From assembly GCA_029168955.1 (NCBI GenBank), contig JAPDOI010001943.1, forward strand, positions 1 through 64,000: a DNA stretch of 64,000 nucleotides. The letters run 5' to 3'. The DNA comes from Aplectana chamaeleonis (Eukaryota; Nematoda; Chromadorea; Rhabditida; Cosmocercidae). A program made the position numbers and the translations under genes. The notes beneath the pieces are model-generated. The model was not told the DNA's origin and did no database searches. It saw nothing but the letters and a program-made list of their open reading frames with translations. Of the stretch, positions 1 to 10,909 are shown piece after piece (positions within the stretch are counted from its first letter, which is position 1; every line of letters starts with the position of its first letter).

Positions 1-439
1 AGCGCTGTAACTGCATTTTGAACCAGATCATCGACGGCTGGCAGTTGCGCTGCCAACTGGATTAGAAGTTACGATCCCGACTTCGGATTTTACGGACCGG
101 GGGTGTCTTCGCATCGTCGTCAGCGCGCGTAGCCTTGGACGGATATCGTTAATTGGTTTCCGCACTCATTTATGGTAGAAGGCTGTCATTCCTCCAGGAT
201 AAAGCGAATTCCTTTGAATCATTAATCCAAACATTTCCCCAAAAAGATGACCCTTCATTTTTAGCTACTGAAACGAATCCTCGCAAATTTCTTTCTCTGG
301 AAGGAGTCCATAGAAGAACGGAACCGTCGTTGAGGGTACATGAACTATCTCCTATAAGCGCAGTGCTTTATGTCGCCGACTGCCGCATCTGGTGCTCCCG
401 GCACCGTGCCTAGCGTGTGGATTACGGTAGCGCTACGAG
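1..439. other. No recognisable gene
   Basis: I see no repeat, exon signal or recognisable protein here. The short open frames look like chance. The end near 440 abuts the decayed env-like tail on the minus strand. Confidence 0.4.
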
Positions 440-1375
440 ATAGCCAATTAGTGGTCGAGACCAAATGTTCCGTCGCAACACCCAAAGGAGCCGAGGGCCA
501 GACTATTTCCGAGATTATTCCTGGGTTTTGTAGGTAGCACCTGAAGGAACCAAGTTTCCATGTTCGCATTTATGATGGAGTTGCATTTGGTCTGCATTGT
601 CTTCTTACAGTGACCGTTTTAGCAGATTTCTGTATGGTGTTCTTTGCGCGCCCCGAAAAAGTTGACCGAGAAGTACACGCTTTGTTGTACTATTTTACAT
701 AAAACTGCGGGCGTATCGTAACGCTTGGAATTTGGTCGAAAGATTTGAATAGTTACGCTACGCGGGGGAGTAACTATATCCGGGATTATATTTGAGCAAT
801 TATACGAGATTGGTATTCTACTCAACAAATCTTGGGAATCATGAGGGCGAATCCAAGAAAATTCAGCGCACACAGAAGACAGACAAGAAAATGCAATCAC
901 ACACAGAAAAATGCTGTTGATTCCAGGTCTGGACGAGAGCGTACTAGCGCGGAGAGAACCCATATTGTTATTAGACAATTCTTCATTTTTCTGAATTAAC
1001 GCAGAGATTCTCGCATTCGAATTGCGCAGAGCTTCTTGATTTTCGCGCAGCGAGATCGACAGTGCCTGAATTTGTCTTTGCGCGGCACCCATATCCTCTT
1101 CCAAGGGTGAAGCCAAATTCATTAACGGTGCGCGGGTATTATTATTGACGAAAGTACGTTCTCTTCCAGACGATCCAAAACGTGGTGATACACTTCTAGA
1201 AAACGTCACTCTACCTGTACCTCGTGTATCCTTCCGCGGGGAGGGGCAGTCGCGTGAATAGTGTCCCATTCCACCACAATTATAGCAGGTGATATTAGGA
1301 ATAGGTGCTCTTCCTTGTGTTCGGTTTCCGTCGTTCCTTGCATTCTGACGACTCTGAAATTGGTTGTAGATTATT
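440..1375 (-). pseudogene. Retroelement gag zinc knuckle joined to env-like segment, degraded
   Basis: Read on the minus strand, an open frame runs from about 1375 to a stop at 619. It begins with basic, Gln/Asn-rich sequence and one CCHC zinc knuckle (CX2CX4HX4C, Cys and His codons between 1287 and 1246), the nucleic-acid-binding signature of retroelement Gag. A Ser/Arg-rich linker and a coiled-coil-like stretch follow. About 120 residues after the knuckle comes a hydrophobic signal-peptide/membrane-like segment (FLCVIAFSCLSSVCA), then a Cys-containing region resembling the start of an envelope glycoprotein. After the stop at 619 the same frame stays open and Cys-rich to about 440, so the stop looks like decay. 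No protease, reverse transcriptase or integrase separates knuckle and env-like part. Gag assignment is fairly secure; env is inferred from architecture only. Confidence 0.55.
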
Positions 1376-1449
1376 CTTGATTATAGGTCCTCTGGGTGAA
1401 TTTACCCTATTAGTTAAACGTGTTTCGCGAGCGGCGCTCTAATACTTCA

Positions 1450-1880
1450 ACTGGAACAGTCTGCGGATTTGCTACTGGGTTCATTAAATGTTCCAGATGC
1501 TGCCTCCAACAGTAACTGCTCTACAGTTTGGGCCTTGGTTACAGCCTGTTCAAAAGTGGGTGGGGTTATCCAATTTCTACAAAATACCGTACGTCGCTGC
1601 GTAATCGCGCTACGAACTCTTCTAGAACGCGGTCCTTTTTATTGTGGCGGTGTCCTGTCCAGCATCGTTGCGGCTCCTAACGAGGGATTTAGTAAGCGAT
1701 TCGCAAAAATCGTACTACTCTCGCCAGCCTCCTGTCGGCACGACGATAGCGCTTTTCTGCTCAGACACGTACCGTTGCTGCGAGCTTTCAAAAAAAATTG
1801 CGCAAATGCGTTACCACAGTTTCGAAAAACTTTCCTATCGTCCTCCGAAAGTTCCTCGATTTTTTTCTCTAGCAACCCTG
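1450..1880 (-). pseudogene. Retroelement gag capsid fragment, frameshifted
   Basis: Minus-strand translation in three frames gives pieces typical of LTR-retroelement Gag C-terminal capsid: a GESxxxFANRLL-like piece near 1700, an LEEFVARLRSDVRYFVE piece near 1600, and TFEQAVTKAQTVEQLL near 1510. They lie in the right order just upstream of the zinc knuckle, but frameshifts and a stop break them. This is the N-terminal continuation of the gag-env remnant. I cannot decide between Gypsy and BEL/Pao type, and no LTRs were found. Confidence 0.55.
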
Positions 1881-3077
1881 TCCAGATACCCTATCAGAAA
1901 GTTGGCCTTCTGCTCAGGAATTCATGGGGAAGGGCCCATCCTGATTATGTCCTCCAGCATCCTTAGCCAGATCCCGAAGAATTGCGTGGCATTTCCTCAT
2001 ATCCGCTAAATGTGGCTGGATTCTAGGTATCCTTCCATCAGGGCTCAATGTGGCCACCACGGGGAATAGAATCTATCCTAGAACCTACCGCTGAAAAAGA
2101 TTCATTCCAGGCCAACTATCATGAGAAGGGTTACCTTGCGTGAGCTGGCGAGGCCAGCTGTGTGGTCGACTGCCTCGCATCGTTCCATACTTGGGTTATT
2201 AGCTTTGGTCGTCGCGTCGCGAAGTTTCCCTCGGGCGTCTCGACCATGTAGCCGTCGAGTCATCCGCTAAAGCTAGCCAGAGCGTTGTCCAAGAGGTGCG
2301 GTCACTTGCTCCGCCGATAAAACTGGTGTCGTGGCAACAGCCGAATTTTCGCTTACTTGAGACTGCGACCTGGTAATTGGTCCCATATCCCAAGCTTGCG
2401 ATTACGGAAAAACTTAAACTCACTCAAGCTTTCGGTAGTCTGGTATGCAACACAGCCCAGAATACCCAGAATGGGCGAGCAGACGACAAGCTCGCTTAGT
2501 CCTGACGATGGAGAATGAAGACCGCTCGGCGGATATTATACAGTACGAAATGGGCGTGGCCGCTCCGAGGACGACTGTGCTTTGCGTCGAGGCGAAATGC
2601 CGATCATTGGATGATGACTTGGAGAGTTTTTCGCCAGATCGTAAAACAGACTCGGATACAGGCTCGATCCTTAATTGACGCTGCGGGGTGCCATTAGCTA
2701 TCTGGACGACGTGAGAAGTTATTAAGTGCCCATATTGTCTTTACGATTAGATTACAATATGTGAAAGATATGAGTAACTCCAGGATACTGCGTTCAAATG
2801 TTTGGCATTTGTTTCGCCGCGCGATAATGCTACGTTTCCCTTCGGTTTTAGATCCCGTTCGGGGAGATAAACGCTATCGCACCAAGAGAAGCTTTCTCGT
2901 ATAATGTCAACATTTAGCTATCTCTTGTCTGATCTGGGAATATGAAAAAGTTTCCCCAAGCTATGTCGGATATCAGCACATTCATCCAGCAATGTTTTTT
3001 CTCGGAGAAATGGCAGCGGAGTGTGTCTGCTCAGAAAACATTTCAAAATTTTGCTCTCGAAAATAAAAAAAACTCAA
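1881..3077. other. Unassigned, possibly further gag decay
   Basis: Short frames occur on both strands but none resembles a family I know. The part up to about 2450 could be the N-terminal end of the neighbouring gag remnant, judged by position only. Confidence 0.3.
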
Positions 3078-3195
3078 TATTCTTGTCACCGATTTCGAGG
3101 GAATCGCCCATAACCATATTCTCGTCACTGGATTCGAGGGAATCGATCTCATAACAATATCATTCTCGTCAGCTGGATTCGGGAGGGAATCACCC
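3078..3195. repeat. Three degenerate direct repeats (about 37-45 bp)
   Basis: The core TCGTCACTGGATTCGAGGGA recurs three times with changes, starting near 3082, 3120 and 3165. Confidence 0.6.
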
Positions 3196-3316
3196 ATTAC
3201 TTCTCAATTCGAACATTCTCCTAGGTACACCAAACAAACTTTTCCACTTTACCTTCGCTGCTCAACGCTTCCCTGCGGAGCTCACCGGGCGCCAATGCTC
3301 AACGCTTCCGTGCGGA

Positions 3317-3378
3317 GCCACAACCATGCTCGCCGCTGCTACGCGGGGCCACAACCATGCTCGCCGCTGCTACGCGGG
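3317..3378. repeat. 31-bp perfect tandem duplication
   Basis: Units 3317-3347 and 3348-3378 are identical and begin GCCACAACCATGCTCGCC. Related pieces (CTCAACGCTTCC) flank them, suggesting a decayed longer array from about 3255 to 3420. Confidence 0.85.
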
Positions 3379-3419
3379 GCCACTACCGTTTTTCTCAACG
3401 CCTCACTGCGGAGTTTCCC

Positions 3420-4588
3420 TTCATCCTACTAAAACGCAGGGCATGCAAGATAGACCCCTTGCGACAGGGTATTCAAAATTTTCCTATTTCAAAAAAAAAT
3501 ACCGTTTCTCGGCGTTGCGTGAATCACCTTTTTTTTCCTTGTTTGGCTGGGGCTCGGAATTGAATTCCGAGACAAAGCCCTCGACAAAAATTCGACGCCT
3601 CGCCGAACTCTCATGCGCCGGCTGCATGAAAGGGCAGATACGGTACTCTTTGTGCCGGAGAAGCCCTTTTGCTGTGCTGGCTTGAAATTTAAACTGCACG
3701 AACCAGGGCAGAAGTCGGTGGCCAAACTTGCTTCTGGCTCTAGCAGAGCAAAAAAAGCCGAAACCAAAAACAACACAAAACTACCAAAACGACGAAGAAA
3801 AAAAAACAAATTTCAAAAAAGAATGAAATTTTTGAGTTTTTACCTGAGGGCTCCCATTTCCCGTCTCGCTCGACGAGAAACCACTCTCGCTGCTACTTCA
3901 GTAAACGTAGCGCCGTGGAGCGATGCTGCTGTTCTCCAAGATCGAAGGCTGCCAATATAGATTTATGTTGGACGATGGAATATCAGTACATAACAGAGAG
4001 CAAGTCAGACGAGCACCAGAAGAGGTTACATCACGGTGAATTGGGGTTCCATACTGGCGGTGGTCGGTGGAGATCTGGCAGGCCTCAGGTAGAACTTTGG
4101 CTTCGGCGCTAGCAGCACCATGGACAGCCGGTCGTCGCCCGTCCGCATCGGGCTTCTCCTCGTTGCTTCGTCACGCCCTGAAAGCAGCGGCAGTTAGCGG
4201 CGAAGAAAACAAAGCCCAGCATTCACTCTACTCTCCTAGATTTTCCTACTATCTAAGCTATGCTAGAACAGCGTATGTTCCTGTGGATTAGAAAATAGAA
4301 AGATATCTAAATTAAGCTGAATTTCATCCCGTTTACAAAATTTTGTTTTAACAGACCTTAACTTATTGGGAGACTTTTAAATGTGCCGCGAACTATTTTG
4401 AACTGTTTTCTGTCAGTCATCAGATTAGCCGTAAGGCGGTGGCAGAAGGGCCGCAGAGCGCTTGTTCACTGTGTACGGGTAGTCAACGAAACGGCGCTGC
4501 CGACTGCCCGCGACCGTTCTAATGGCCTTCCGCGGGAGGGGTTACGGGACGTCGTCTAGTGGTGCCGCGGGAAGTATGATGTCTCTAT
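3420..4588. other. No recognisable gene
   Basis: AT-rich and mixed sequence. Overlapping open frames occur on both strands between 3484 and 3960, but none has a recognisable motif or splice-site support. Confidence 0.35.
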
Positions 4589-4589
4589 C

Positions 4590-4690
4590 TGAGAAGGCAC
4601 GATTGCGCTACAACTGCGGGGCGATTGCGGGCAGCCACGACTTTGCCGCAATAGCCCCGCAATCGTACCGCATTAGCGCTTTCGTCTCAG
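4590..4690. repeat. Palindromic repeat with ACTGCGGGGC arms
   Basis: The left arm (near 4596-4628: GCGCTACAACTGCGGGGC then ATTGCGG) is mirrored by CCGCAAT, GCCCCGCA and GTACCGC near 4643-4672. Similar building blocks occur in the palindrome at 12035-12185, so both may be small MITEs of one family. Confidence 0.6.
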
Positions 4691-4915
4691 CTTTGGCGCT
4701 CCTGCTGAGCCTATAATTTTATTTCCAATCCATTTCTGCTATCACCAAGTCATTATTGGCCACGTTTTCTTGATTCTTACGCATTCTGTACTGAGTAAAG
4801 TATCTTCCTGTGGCCCGTAGATTTATTTCACTTTCAATAGCATTATTCACACACTGTACGCCAAAGAATCGGCTGTCTAAACCAAGAATACGTATTGTGT
4901 AGTTACGTTGGCACT

Positions 4916-4965
4916 ATAAATCACGAGAAAGCATAGTGACATAAATCACGAGAAAGCATAGTGAT
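4916..4965. repeat. 25-bp tandem duplication
   Basis: ATAAATCACGAGAAAGCATA plus GTGAC is repeated head to tail at 4916-4940 and 4941-4965, with only the last base changed. Confidence 0.85.
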
Positions 4966-4980
4966 ATTACATGCAGCTAC

Positions 4981-5037
4981 ATACCCTCGCTAAGTTTTGT
5001 AAAAACGGGGAGCATCTGGCAAACTTGGCAAAAAAAA
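4981..5037 (+). repeat. Left member of a 4.9-kb-spaced inverted repeat
   Basis: About 53 bp, starting ATACCCTCGCTAAG and containing AAACGGGGAGCATCTGGC, recurs almost identically in reverse complement at 9815-9870. The pair brackets the palindrome at 5.1-5.6 kb and the whole CR1-like remnant. Confidence 0.8.
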
Positions 5038-5085
5038 GCGTTCGTTGAATGTAACTTTTTCGGTCAAATTTTTACCTATTTATTT

Positions 5086-5592
5086 GAATTGTGGGCCGAA
5101 TTCTCTAAAACTGCTTTGTTTTCGATGGAAGTCGTTTTTGCAATCGGTTTTCGAAAACGTCGCGCGGCGAAGTGCGACGAAACTTTTAACAGTATTTGTA
5201 AGAGTAATATAAGAGCAATCTGTATGCTTTCTTCATAAATTTGGTGCAGGTGAAAGAATCTCAAGGCTTGTGTAGGTTGAATTTGCGAAATCCTTCATTA
5301 AACACGCTGGAGAACTACTTGAAAAGTCGGAGTTTTGTTGCGAATCCCCTGGACCCTTAAATGAAGGATTTCGAAAATTCAACCAACATAAACCTTGAAA
5401 TTCTCTCCACTGGACCCAATTTATGAAGAAAATATACAGATTGCTATTCCATTACTTGTACAAATACTGCTCAAAGTTTCGCCGCACTTCGCCGCGCGCG
5501 ACTTTTTATTGAAAAACGATTGCAAAAACTATTTCCTTCAAAAACAAAACGATTTTAGGGAAGTTCGACACATAAGTCACATAATTAGGTAG
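5086..5592. repeat. Imperfect long inverted repeat (foldback/MITE)
   Basis: Left arm about 5086-5310, right arm about 5355-5592, turn near 5330. Translating the left arm on minus and the right arm on plus gives similar peptides (both contain QIYEE/PIYEE and LLQILLKV), which shows arm homology rather than a gene. Sequence around GAAATCCTTCATTA (5288) pairs with AATGAAGGATTTCG (5361). Confidence 0.7.
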
Positions 5593-5599
5593 CAATTTG

Positions 5600-5829
5600 A
5601 CCTGTGAATATGATAGCGTTTTCAGAATTCAAAAAAGTCTCCATTCAAAAAAATATATATATATTTATTACACAAGTTTACACTCATGTGAAAGAAAAAA
5701 AGAAAAAAAATGAGACAAAAAAAACAACTTCAAACGAAGTAGTCAAAGATGTAAACATTGTAACCAACTGGAACGAACAATAGTCAAAAGAGAAGAGCAG
5801 GATTTCCAGCGGAGATAATCCAAGCGCTA
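5600..5829. other. AT-rich spacer
   Basis: Contains a short TA run (5653-5665) and A-rich sequence. It may be the 3' untranslated end of the minus-strand CR1-like element. Confidence 0.3.
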
Positions 5830-7222
5830 CGGAGGAATACTCGGCTGCCCACCAGGAGCCAGTTTTACTCGTACCAAGTTTTTAAAGGCACCAAATTCGA
5901 CAGGAATATTATCATTTCTACTGAGATCCTCGAATAAATGGAATAACACTAGTCAGTGAAAAAGCAGCGTCGACATTCCAAAGGTTAAGACACGGTGCGA
6001 TGGAATTTTATCGGCCCTCCCCTGAGTGACAGAGTCTCTCGTTCTTACGAAAATCCCCAGGCCTTAGACCAAAGTTTACGTTGAAAAGGATTTGATGGAA
6101 GAGAAATAGGTCATTTTTCTCTTCCTTCTGGAGAATCAGAGGCTCGAGACTAAAGAGTTCGTTTCTGTCAGCAGCGGAAGGCATTTGCCCATAGTAAAGC
6201 TTTTGATACTACCTGATCAGAACTACTTCTAGTAAATTTGTTTCTGTATCTTTTTCCAATCTGTTTATATTCTCCTTTGAGTTTGGCGGGAGTTGAAAAC
6301 CGGGGTACCAGTACTCGGGTAGAGGCCTTACATACGTGGTATAAGGCATTGATAAAGCACAGATGGATTGCAAGTTGAACAAACCTCTAAAAATATTATT
6401 CATAAGCAAAAAGTTTAGCACTTTCTTCGCGATAATGATTCACAGTGCTTATCAAAACTCAGACTTGTAGTAATAATGAACCCTAGATCCAGTTATTTCA
6501 TCAACTTCCTGGATCGATGACAACCATCGACAATATATTTACTGTTAGCATTGCTATGACCCAAGTGGAGACCCTTCGTCTTTTCCTTTGCCAATGGGAG
6601 ATTCCAATCACGAGACCAAGTACTAACAATGTCAATAGACTGCAGCAGTAAGATACAATTCTCTGGTTGGGAGACGTCCAGGTAGATCTTGATATCGTCC
6701 GCAAATGCATTGAAACCGGTGCCACAGGAACCGATAAGACCGGCGATTTCGTGAGTGTATATGTTGAAAAGGATGGGAGACAATACCCCCCCCCTATAGG
6801 CACACCGCTCTGGACTGGTCTTGGAATCGACCGAGAAGAGTCTATACAGACCGAGAACGTCCTATCACTTAGGAATGAACGTATCCATGTAACTATTCTA
6901 GGATGAATCCCAACCATCAAAAGTTTTTGCAACAACTTGTCATGGGGAGCCTTATCAAAAGCTTTGGCAAAATCAAAATAGATAACGTCTACGCTCTTTC
7001 CATCGTCAAGAAGAGCTGTCCATTTATTAAGCGCTTCAATAGATGACGTCACAGTAGATTTACCTTTCTGGAAACCATGCTGGAAGGGAGAGATAACCTG
7101 ATTTGATTCCAAATGAGTTACGATTCGTTTTTTGAGAATTTTTTCGAACAGCCGTGAGAAGATAGATGTTATACTGATTGGCCTGAAATTAGCAGAGTCA
7201 GTGAAAGGGTTTTTTTTGGAAT
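5830..7222 (-). pseudogene. CR1-like non-LTR reverse transcriptase, 3' half
   Basis: Minus-strand continuation of the element interrupted at 7223-8673. Segments in order: RT fingers/palm with SANFRPISITSIFSRLFEKI (about 7195-7130) and FQHGFQKGKST, YFDFAKAFDKAPH (catalytic Asp, near 6970), QSGVPIGG (near 6790), then after a frameshift in a G/C run near 6785 SPILFNIYTHEIAG and FADDIKIYL (the xADD catalytic box, near 6695). Farther down, YTTYVRPLPEYWYPGFQ and NINRLEK (6421-6209) match the CR1-type C-terminal region, and weak C-terminal similarity continues to about 5830. Several frameshifts and stops make it nonfunctional. An 8-T run at 7210 carries a 1-nt slip. Confidence 0.85.
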
Positions 7223-7233
7223 AGGGGTAACAA

Positions 7234-8662
7234 CCACAGAGGAATCTCTCTACTTCGTGTCATGTACAAGATTTTAGAACGTATCATTCTCGAGCGACTT
7301 ATCAAACATCGTGAAGGAACGACCAGAGATGAGCAAGCCGGTTTTCGACCTGGAAGATCGACCATCGACCAAGTGTTCGTCGTGAGAAGAGTAATTGAAT
7401 CGTGGCAGCGGTTTTCGAAGCCATTACAGCTTGCTTTTGGACTTTGAAGCCGCGTTCGACTCACCTCATCGTGATCGATTGCTCAATGCTCTGCGAGCAG
7501 ATGGAGTCCCGGAAAGTATGTTCGGTTAATCGAGGACATGAACAAAGGAACAACAGCAGCAGTTCGTACACCTGTCAGTTTACGTCAGCTTTCGAGTGAA
7601 AACAGGAGTAAGACGAGGCCGTTGCAGGACCTTTCTTTTCAACTTCGCCGTTGATGACATCATGCTGGGAGTTGCAGAACAGTTTACTGCGGATGGCGAT
7701 CTAACACCATCAGGACGCTCCTTGTCGACCTGGAGTACGCCGACGACATTGTGTTATTCGCTGAAAACAACGCAAAACTGCAAAGGATTGTGAGAACCTC
7801 GTTTCGAAGTATACACTTGCAGCCTATGGACTTCGTCTTCGTCCCGACAAATGCAAGCAGATGTGGGTCTCTCAGAGGCCTTCAACTGGAGTTTGTGTGG
7901 ACCCAGCATATCGAACTGGTGGACGATTTCTGTTATTTGGGCTGTTTGCTGAAGAACGATGGTAGTTATGCAGCAGATATCCGACAACGATGTGCCCAGC
8001 TACGTCTGCATTCAATTCCTCTAACCAAGTGTTTGTGGTCTACCACCATCGCGAAGGAAGTCAAGTTGCGCGTCTACCTATCCGCTATTCGCCCTATCAT
8101 GATGTACGGATCGGAGACGTGGGCGGCACCGAAAACGCAGATGGAAAGGTTGGATTGCACGGAGAGGAAGCTTTTAGGCGTTTGCTTGGATATTTCTGGC
8201 CGCGTGTATGCATAACGAAGACCTTTACAAGGAAATCGACGCAGTACATCAACGCTTGACACGAGGGAGGTGCCAGCATCTCTAACGCCATCTCAAGCAG
8301 CAATGGAAGGTCGACTTCGACTGCTCGGGCATATACTAAGAAGAACGCCGGATCGTCTCGTACAACACGCTTTAAAATGCTTCCAAATCCTGTCTGGAAA
8401 CGGCCACTTGGGCGTGAGCGAAAGTTCTGGACGGATGTGGTTAAAGAGGATTTAAAGTCACTCGGCATCGAAAGACAGTTCAGGCGCGATGTTTCGTTTC
8501 GCAGGAAATGGAATAGTGACAGCTGGATGGAATGTGTTCAAATTGTGGCTGAAGACCGTGAAAAATGGACACGGCTGACTACTGGGACGGCACACCTCGG
8601 TGAAGATGCGGAATGACCGCGTCAGGCGAAAGCCAACCGATTAAGTCAAGTAAGTAAGTCAA
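7234..8662 (+). mobile_element. RTE-like retroposon copy 1, 5'-truncated
   Basis: Begins inside the reverse transcriptase region (same bases as copy 2 near 19660) and ends with the family 3' tail of AAGT-type repeats (GATTAAGTCAAGTAAGTAAG, 8639-8658). An 11-bp target duplication AGGGGTAACAA flanks it (7223-7233 and 8663-8673). The target is the minus-strand CR1-like element. The coding region holds the RT core (MYKILERIILERLIKHREG, RPGRSTIDQVFVVRR), then numerous indels shift the frame; YGSETWAAPKTQ and the C-terminal domain to the final TAHLGEDAE stop at 8616 are recognisable. It is the most decayed of three copies. Confidence 0.92.
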
Positions 8663-8673
8663 AGGGGTAACAA

Positions 8674-9826
8674 ACGATTGCCTCCATTTGAGGGGGACCT
8701 CTCCAGACATAAAGCTCAGATTGAAAATGTACTCCAAAGAACCTGCAATATCAAGAACGACCTGCTTGATGAAGCTAAGTGGTATGGCGCAGGGAGTCAC
8801 AGAATTGGATGAAGGCCAGGCTAGAAGTTCCTTGATAATCTCGTCCTTGTGAAACCAACAGGAATCGGCCATAACGGCGAAACAATTGGAGACAGGTCGA
8901 GTATCCACCGGAGATGAGTCAGAAAACGACTCTTGAAAAACGTCCGCCAACAACTCAGCTTTATTCCCACCATTCCTCACCAATGTGCCACTAGGGCTTT
9001 TAAGGACCCCAACACCTGGTTTTTCTCGGAGTTTAGAGTTGATGAATCTAAAGAAGGAATGTTTATCATTTAACTCGACAGCTTTCTTCTCAATATGGTT
9101 ATTATACTTCTTCAATTTCCGAGTAAAACGTTCACTGATACTTTTGAACCGCTCCCAGACGTCAGCACAGTCGTGAATTTTAGCCAAACGCCAAGCCTCA
9201 GATCTCAACCGCTCAAGGGCGGATAAGTGCGTTGGAAGCTTCAGTTTACCACGGCAGGAAGGTTCAAGAGGAACGAAAGTATCAATGCAGTGATGGATAA
9301 TACAAAGGAAAAGCTCGTACTTTTCATCCACACTAGGAACAGTGCTCAGGGAACCAAACCAGTCAACATTTGGTAGATGGTTGCGAATAGCATCAATATT
9401 TGCTTTGCTGAAATTCCTTCTATACACCACGGGGAGCATCCCGCCTGGAAGATTTAATGCAAAATGAACGGTAGAGTGGTCACTGGAGCCAAACGGAGGA
9501 GATATGCTTAGAGAATTTACCATACAATTAACATTACACAAAACTAGGCCAAGAACATGACCACCACGGGTCGACGCCCTGACCTATTGCTCAAGGCTAT
9601 GACTCGAGCACACAGTTAAAAAGCTTCTCGAGATGGAACTCACATTGGCAAACTCAGATGGTTCATTCCAATCGACATCCGGGAGGTTGAAATCGCCTGT
9701 GATGATTGAAGGCCAGCTACAAGAAATAAGGTCGCCGATGGTATTATACAGTTGCTCAGACAAGTTCGAAGTACAAGATGGTGTCCTGTACACAAATGTT
9801 ACATCCATCGAAGGTTTTTTTTCCAA
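8674..9826 (-). pseudogene. CR1-like non-LTR element, endonuclease and 5' RT half
   Basis: Minus-strand frame 9826-9584 contains the endonuclease metal-binding motif SIITGDFNLPDVDW. After a frameshift, frame 9541 to about 8674 begins with the endonuclease C-terminal SSDHSTVHF motif (Asp-His pair), a linker rich in basic and aromatic residues, and the RT N-terminal region (GVLKSPSGTLVRN, then AIPLSFIKQVVLDIAGSLEYI, then PLKWRQSFVTP). The RTE-like copy cuts it exactly here. The 5' part of the endonuclease is missing: similarity stops at the inverted repeat at 9815-9870. Domain order and motifs support CR1/Jockey-type; I favour CR1. Confidence 0.85.
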
Positions 9827-9870
9827 GTTTGCCAGATGCTCCCCGTTTTTACAAAACTTAGCGCGGGTAT
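9815..9870 (-). repeat. Right member of a 4.9-kb-spaced inverted repeat
   Basis: Reverse complement of 4981-5037 with very few differences. Its inner edge touches the truncated 5' end of the CR1-like coding sequence. Confidence 0.8.
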
Positions 9871-10542
9871 TGTATTTGCCCCTACATATCTCTTCTCCGA
9901 TGAATTTGTTGCTATTTTGGAGGTCTATTTACTTCTGGTATGGAACGATCGCACTCAATTTTTTTTGTCACAGTAGAATTAATGAAATTTTTATTACTTC
10001 CACAGAGTATTTCCGATTTATCCGAATGAGACTGCTCGCCCAAGCGGCCGGTGGGCGTGTTGCCCGGCCGCCGCGAAGGTTTTTTTGGATTCGTGAGTAG
10101 ATTACCACGAATATCAGACAAATTGGGAACAATATTCCAGTCAGCTGTATCTCAGTCGTCGGTCAGCTTGTCTGAAAAATGCTATGGCAGGTGTACTTCT
10201 AATAGAAGGTGTACTCCTAGCATTTCGACAAACAGACCCCAGATTCGTTTTCAGCACCCTAGAATACCCTTACATACAAGTTTTGAGCAAATCCGATTTC
10301 TTTTTCAAAACATCCCAAATAACTCCTCATGATACTCTTACCTTGTCGTTAAATTTTAGCAAACCTCATAACTCAGCGGGGTCAGCGTGTCTGCGCGTGG
10401 GGAAACCACCCTCACTGCCAGGTCCACGATGCCATATAAACGGGGAATGGCTAAAATTTTACTGAAGTCTTAGATATGTTTGCAATTCGTATTGTTTTCT
10501 GAATTTTTGCGACTTTTTCTGGCATCTGTCTTATACGACGTA
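9871..10542. other. Mostly unassigned; one dispersed-repeat copy
   Basis: No gene seen. Around 10228-10275 lies one copy of the short dispersed repeat (CAGATTCGTTTTCAGCACCC) discussed at 53.8-54.3 kb. Confidence 0.4.
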
Positions 10543-10907
10543 CAGGCCAAAAAACGGCCAACTTCTCACCGTCGACTGCTGACTACGCGCTGCGCGACCG
10601 CACGCGCTCGGAATAGAACGAGTTTTGGTCGCCGCGCGCGGCGCCGATCAGCCGTTGTTGTGGGTTTTTTAATGTATTCTTTTGTTTTTCGTTCGATTAG
10701 TGGTTTTTGTAATGATAATTGATGTTTCCATATGTGTCAGGATTATGCAAATTACTATTTCGTTTCAGGCATGATTTTTAAAAAACCCACCACAGCTGCT
10801 GATCGGCGCCGCGCGCGGCGACCAAAACCTGTCCTTTTCCGAGCGCGTGCGGTCACGCAGCGCGTAGTCCGCAGTCGACGGTGAGAATTCGGCCGTTTCA
10901 TGGCCTG
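10543..10907. mobile_element. Palindromic MITE, CAGGCC TIR family (TA target)
   Basis: The element starts CAGGCCAAAAAACGGCC and ends GGCCGTTTCATGGCCTG, flanked on both sides by TA. About 115 bp at each end are inverted copies (TCACCGTCGACTGC on the left, GCAGTCGACGGTGA on the right), with a non-palindromic AT-rich centre (10665-10790). TA flanks and length fit a Tc1/mariner-class nonautonomous element. A second member is at 21088-21334. Confidence 0.88.
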
Positions 10908-10909
10908 TA

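Noticed and set aside
3489..3960. Overlapping 106- and 115-aa frames on opposite strands
   Set aside because: Basic, Lys/Arg-rich or Phe-rich sequence comes from A/T homopolymers; no motif or splice signal.
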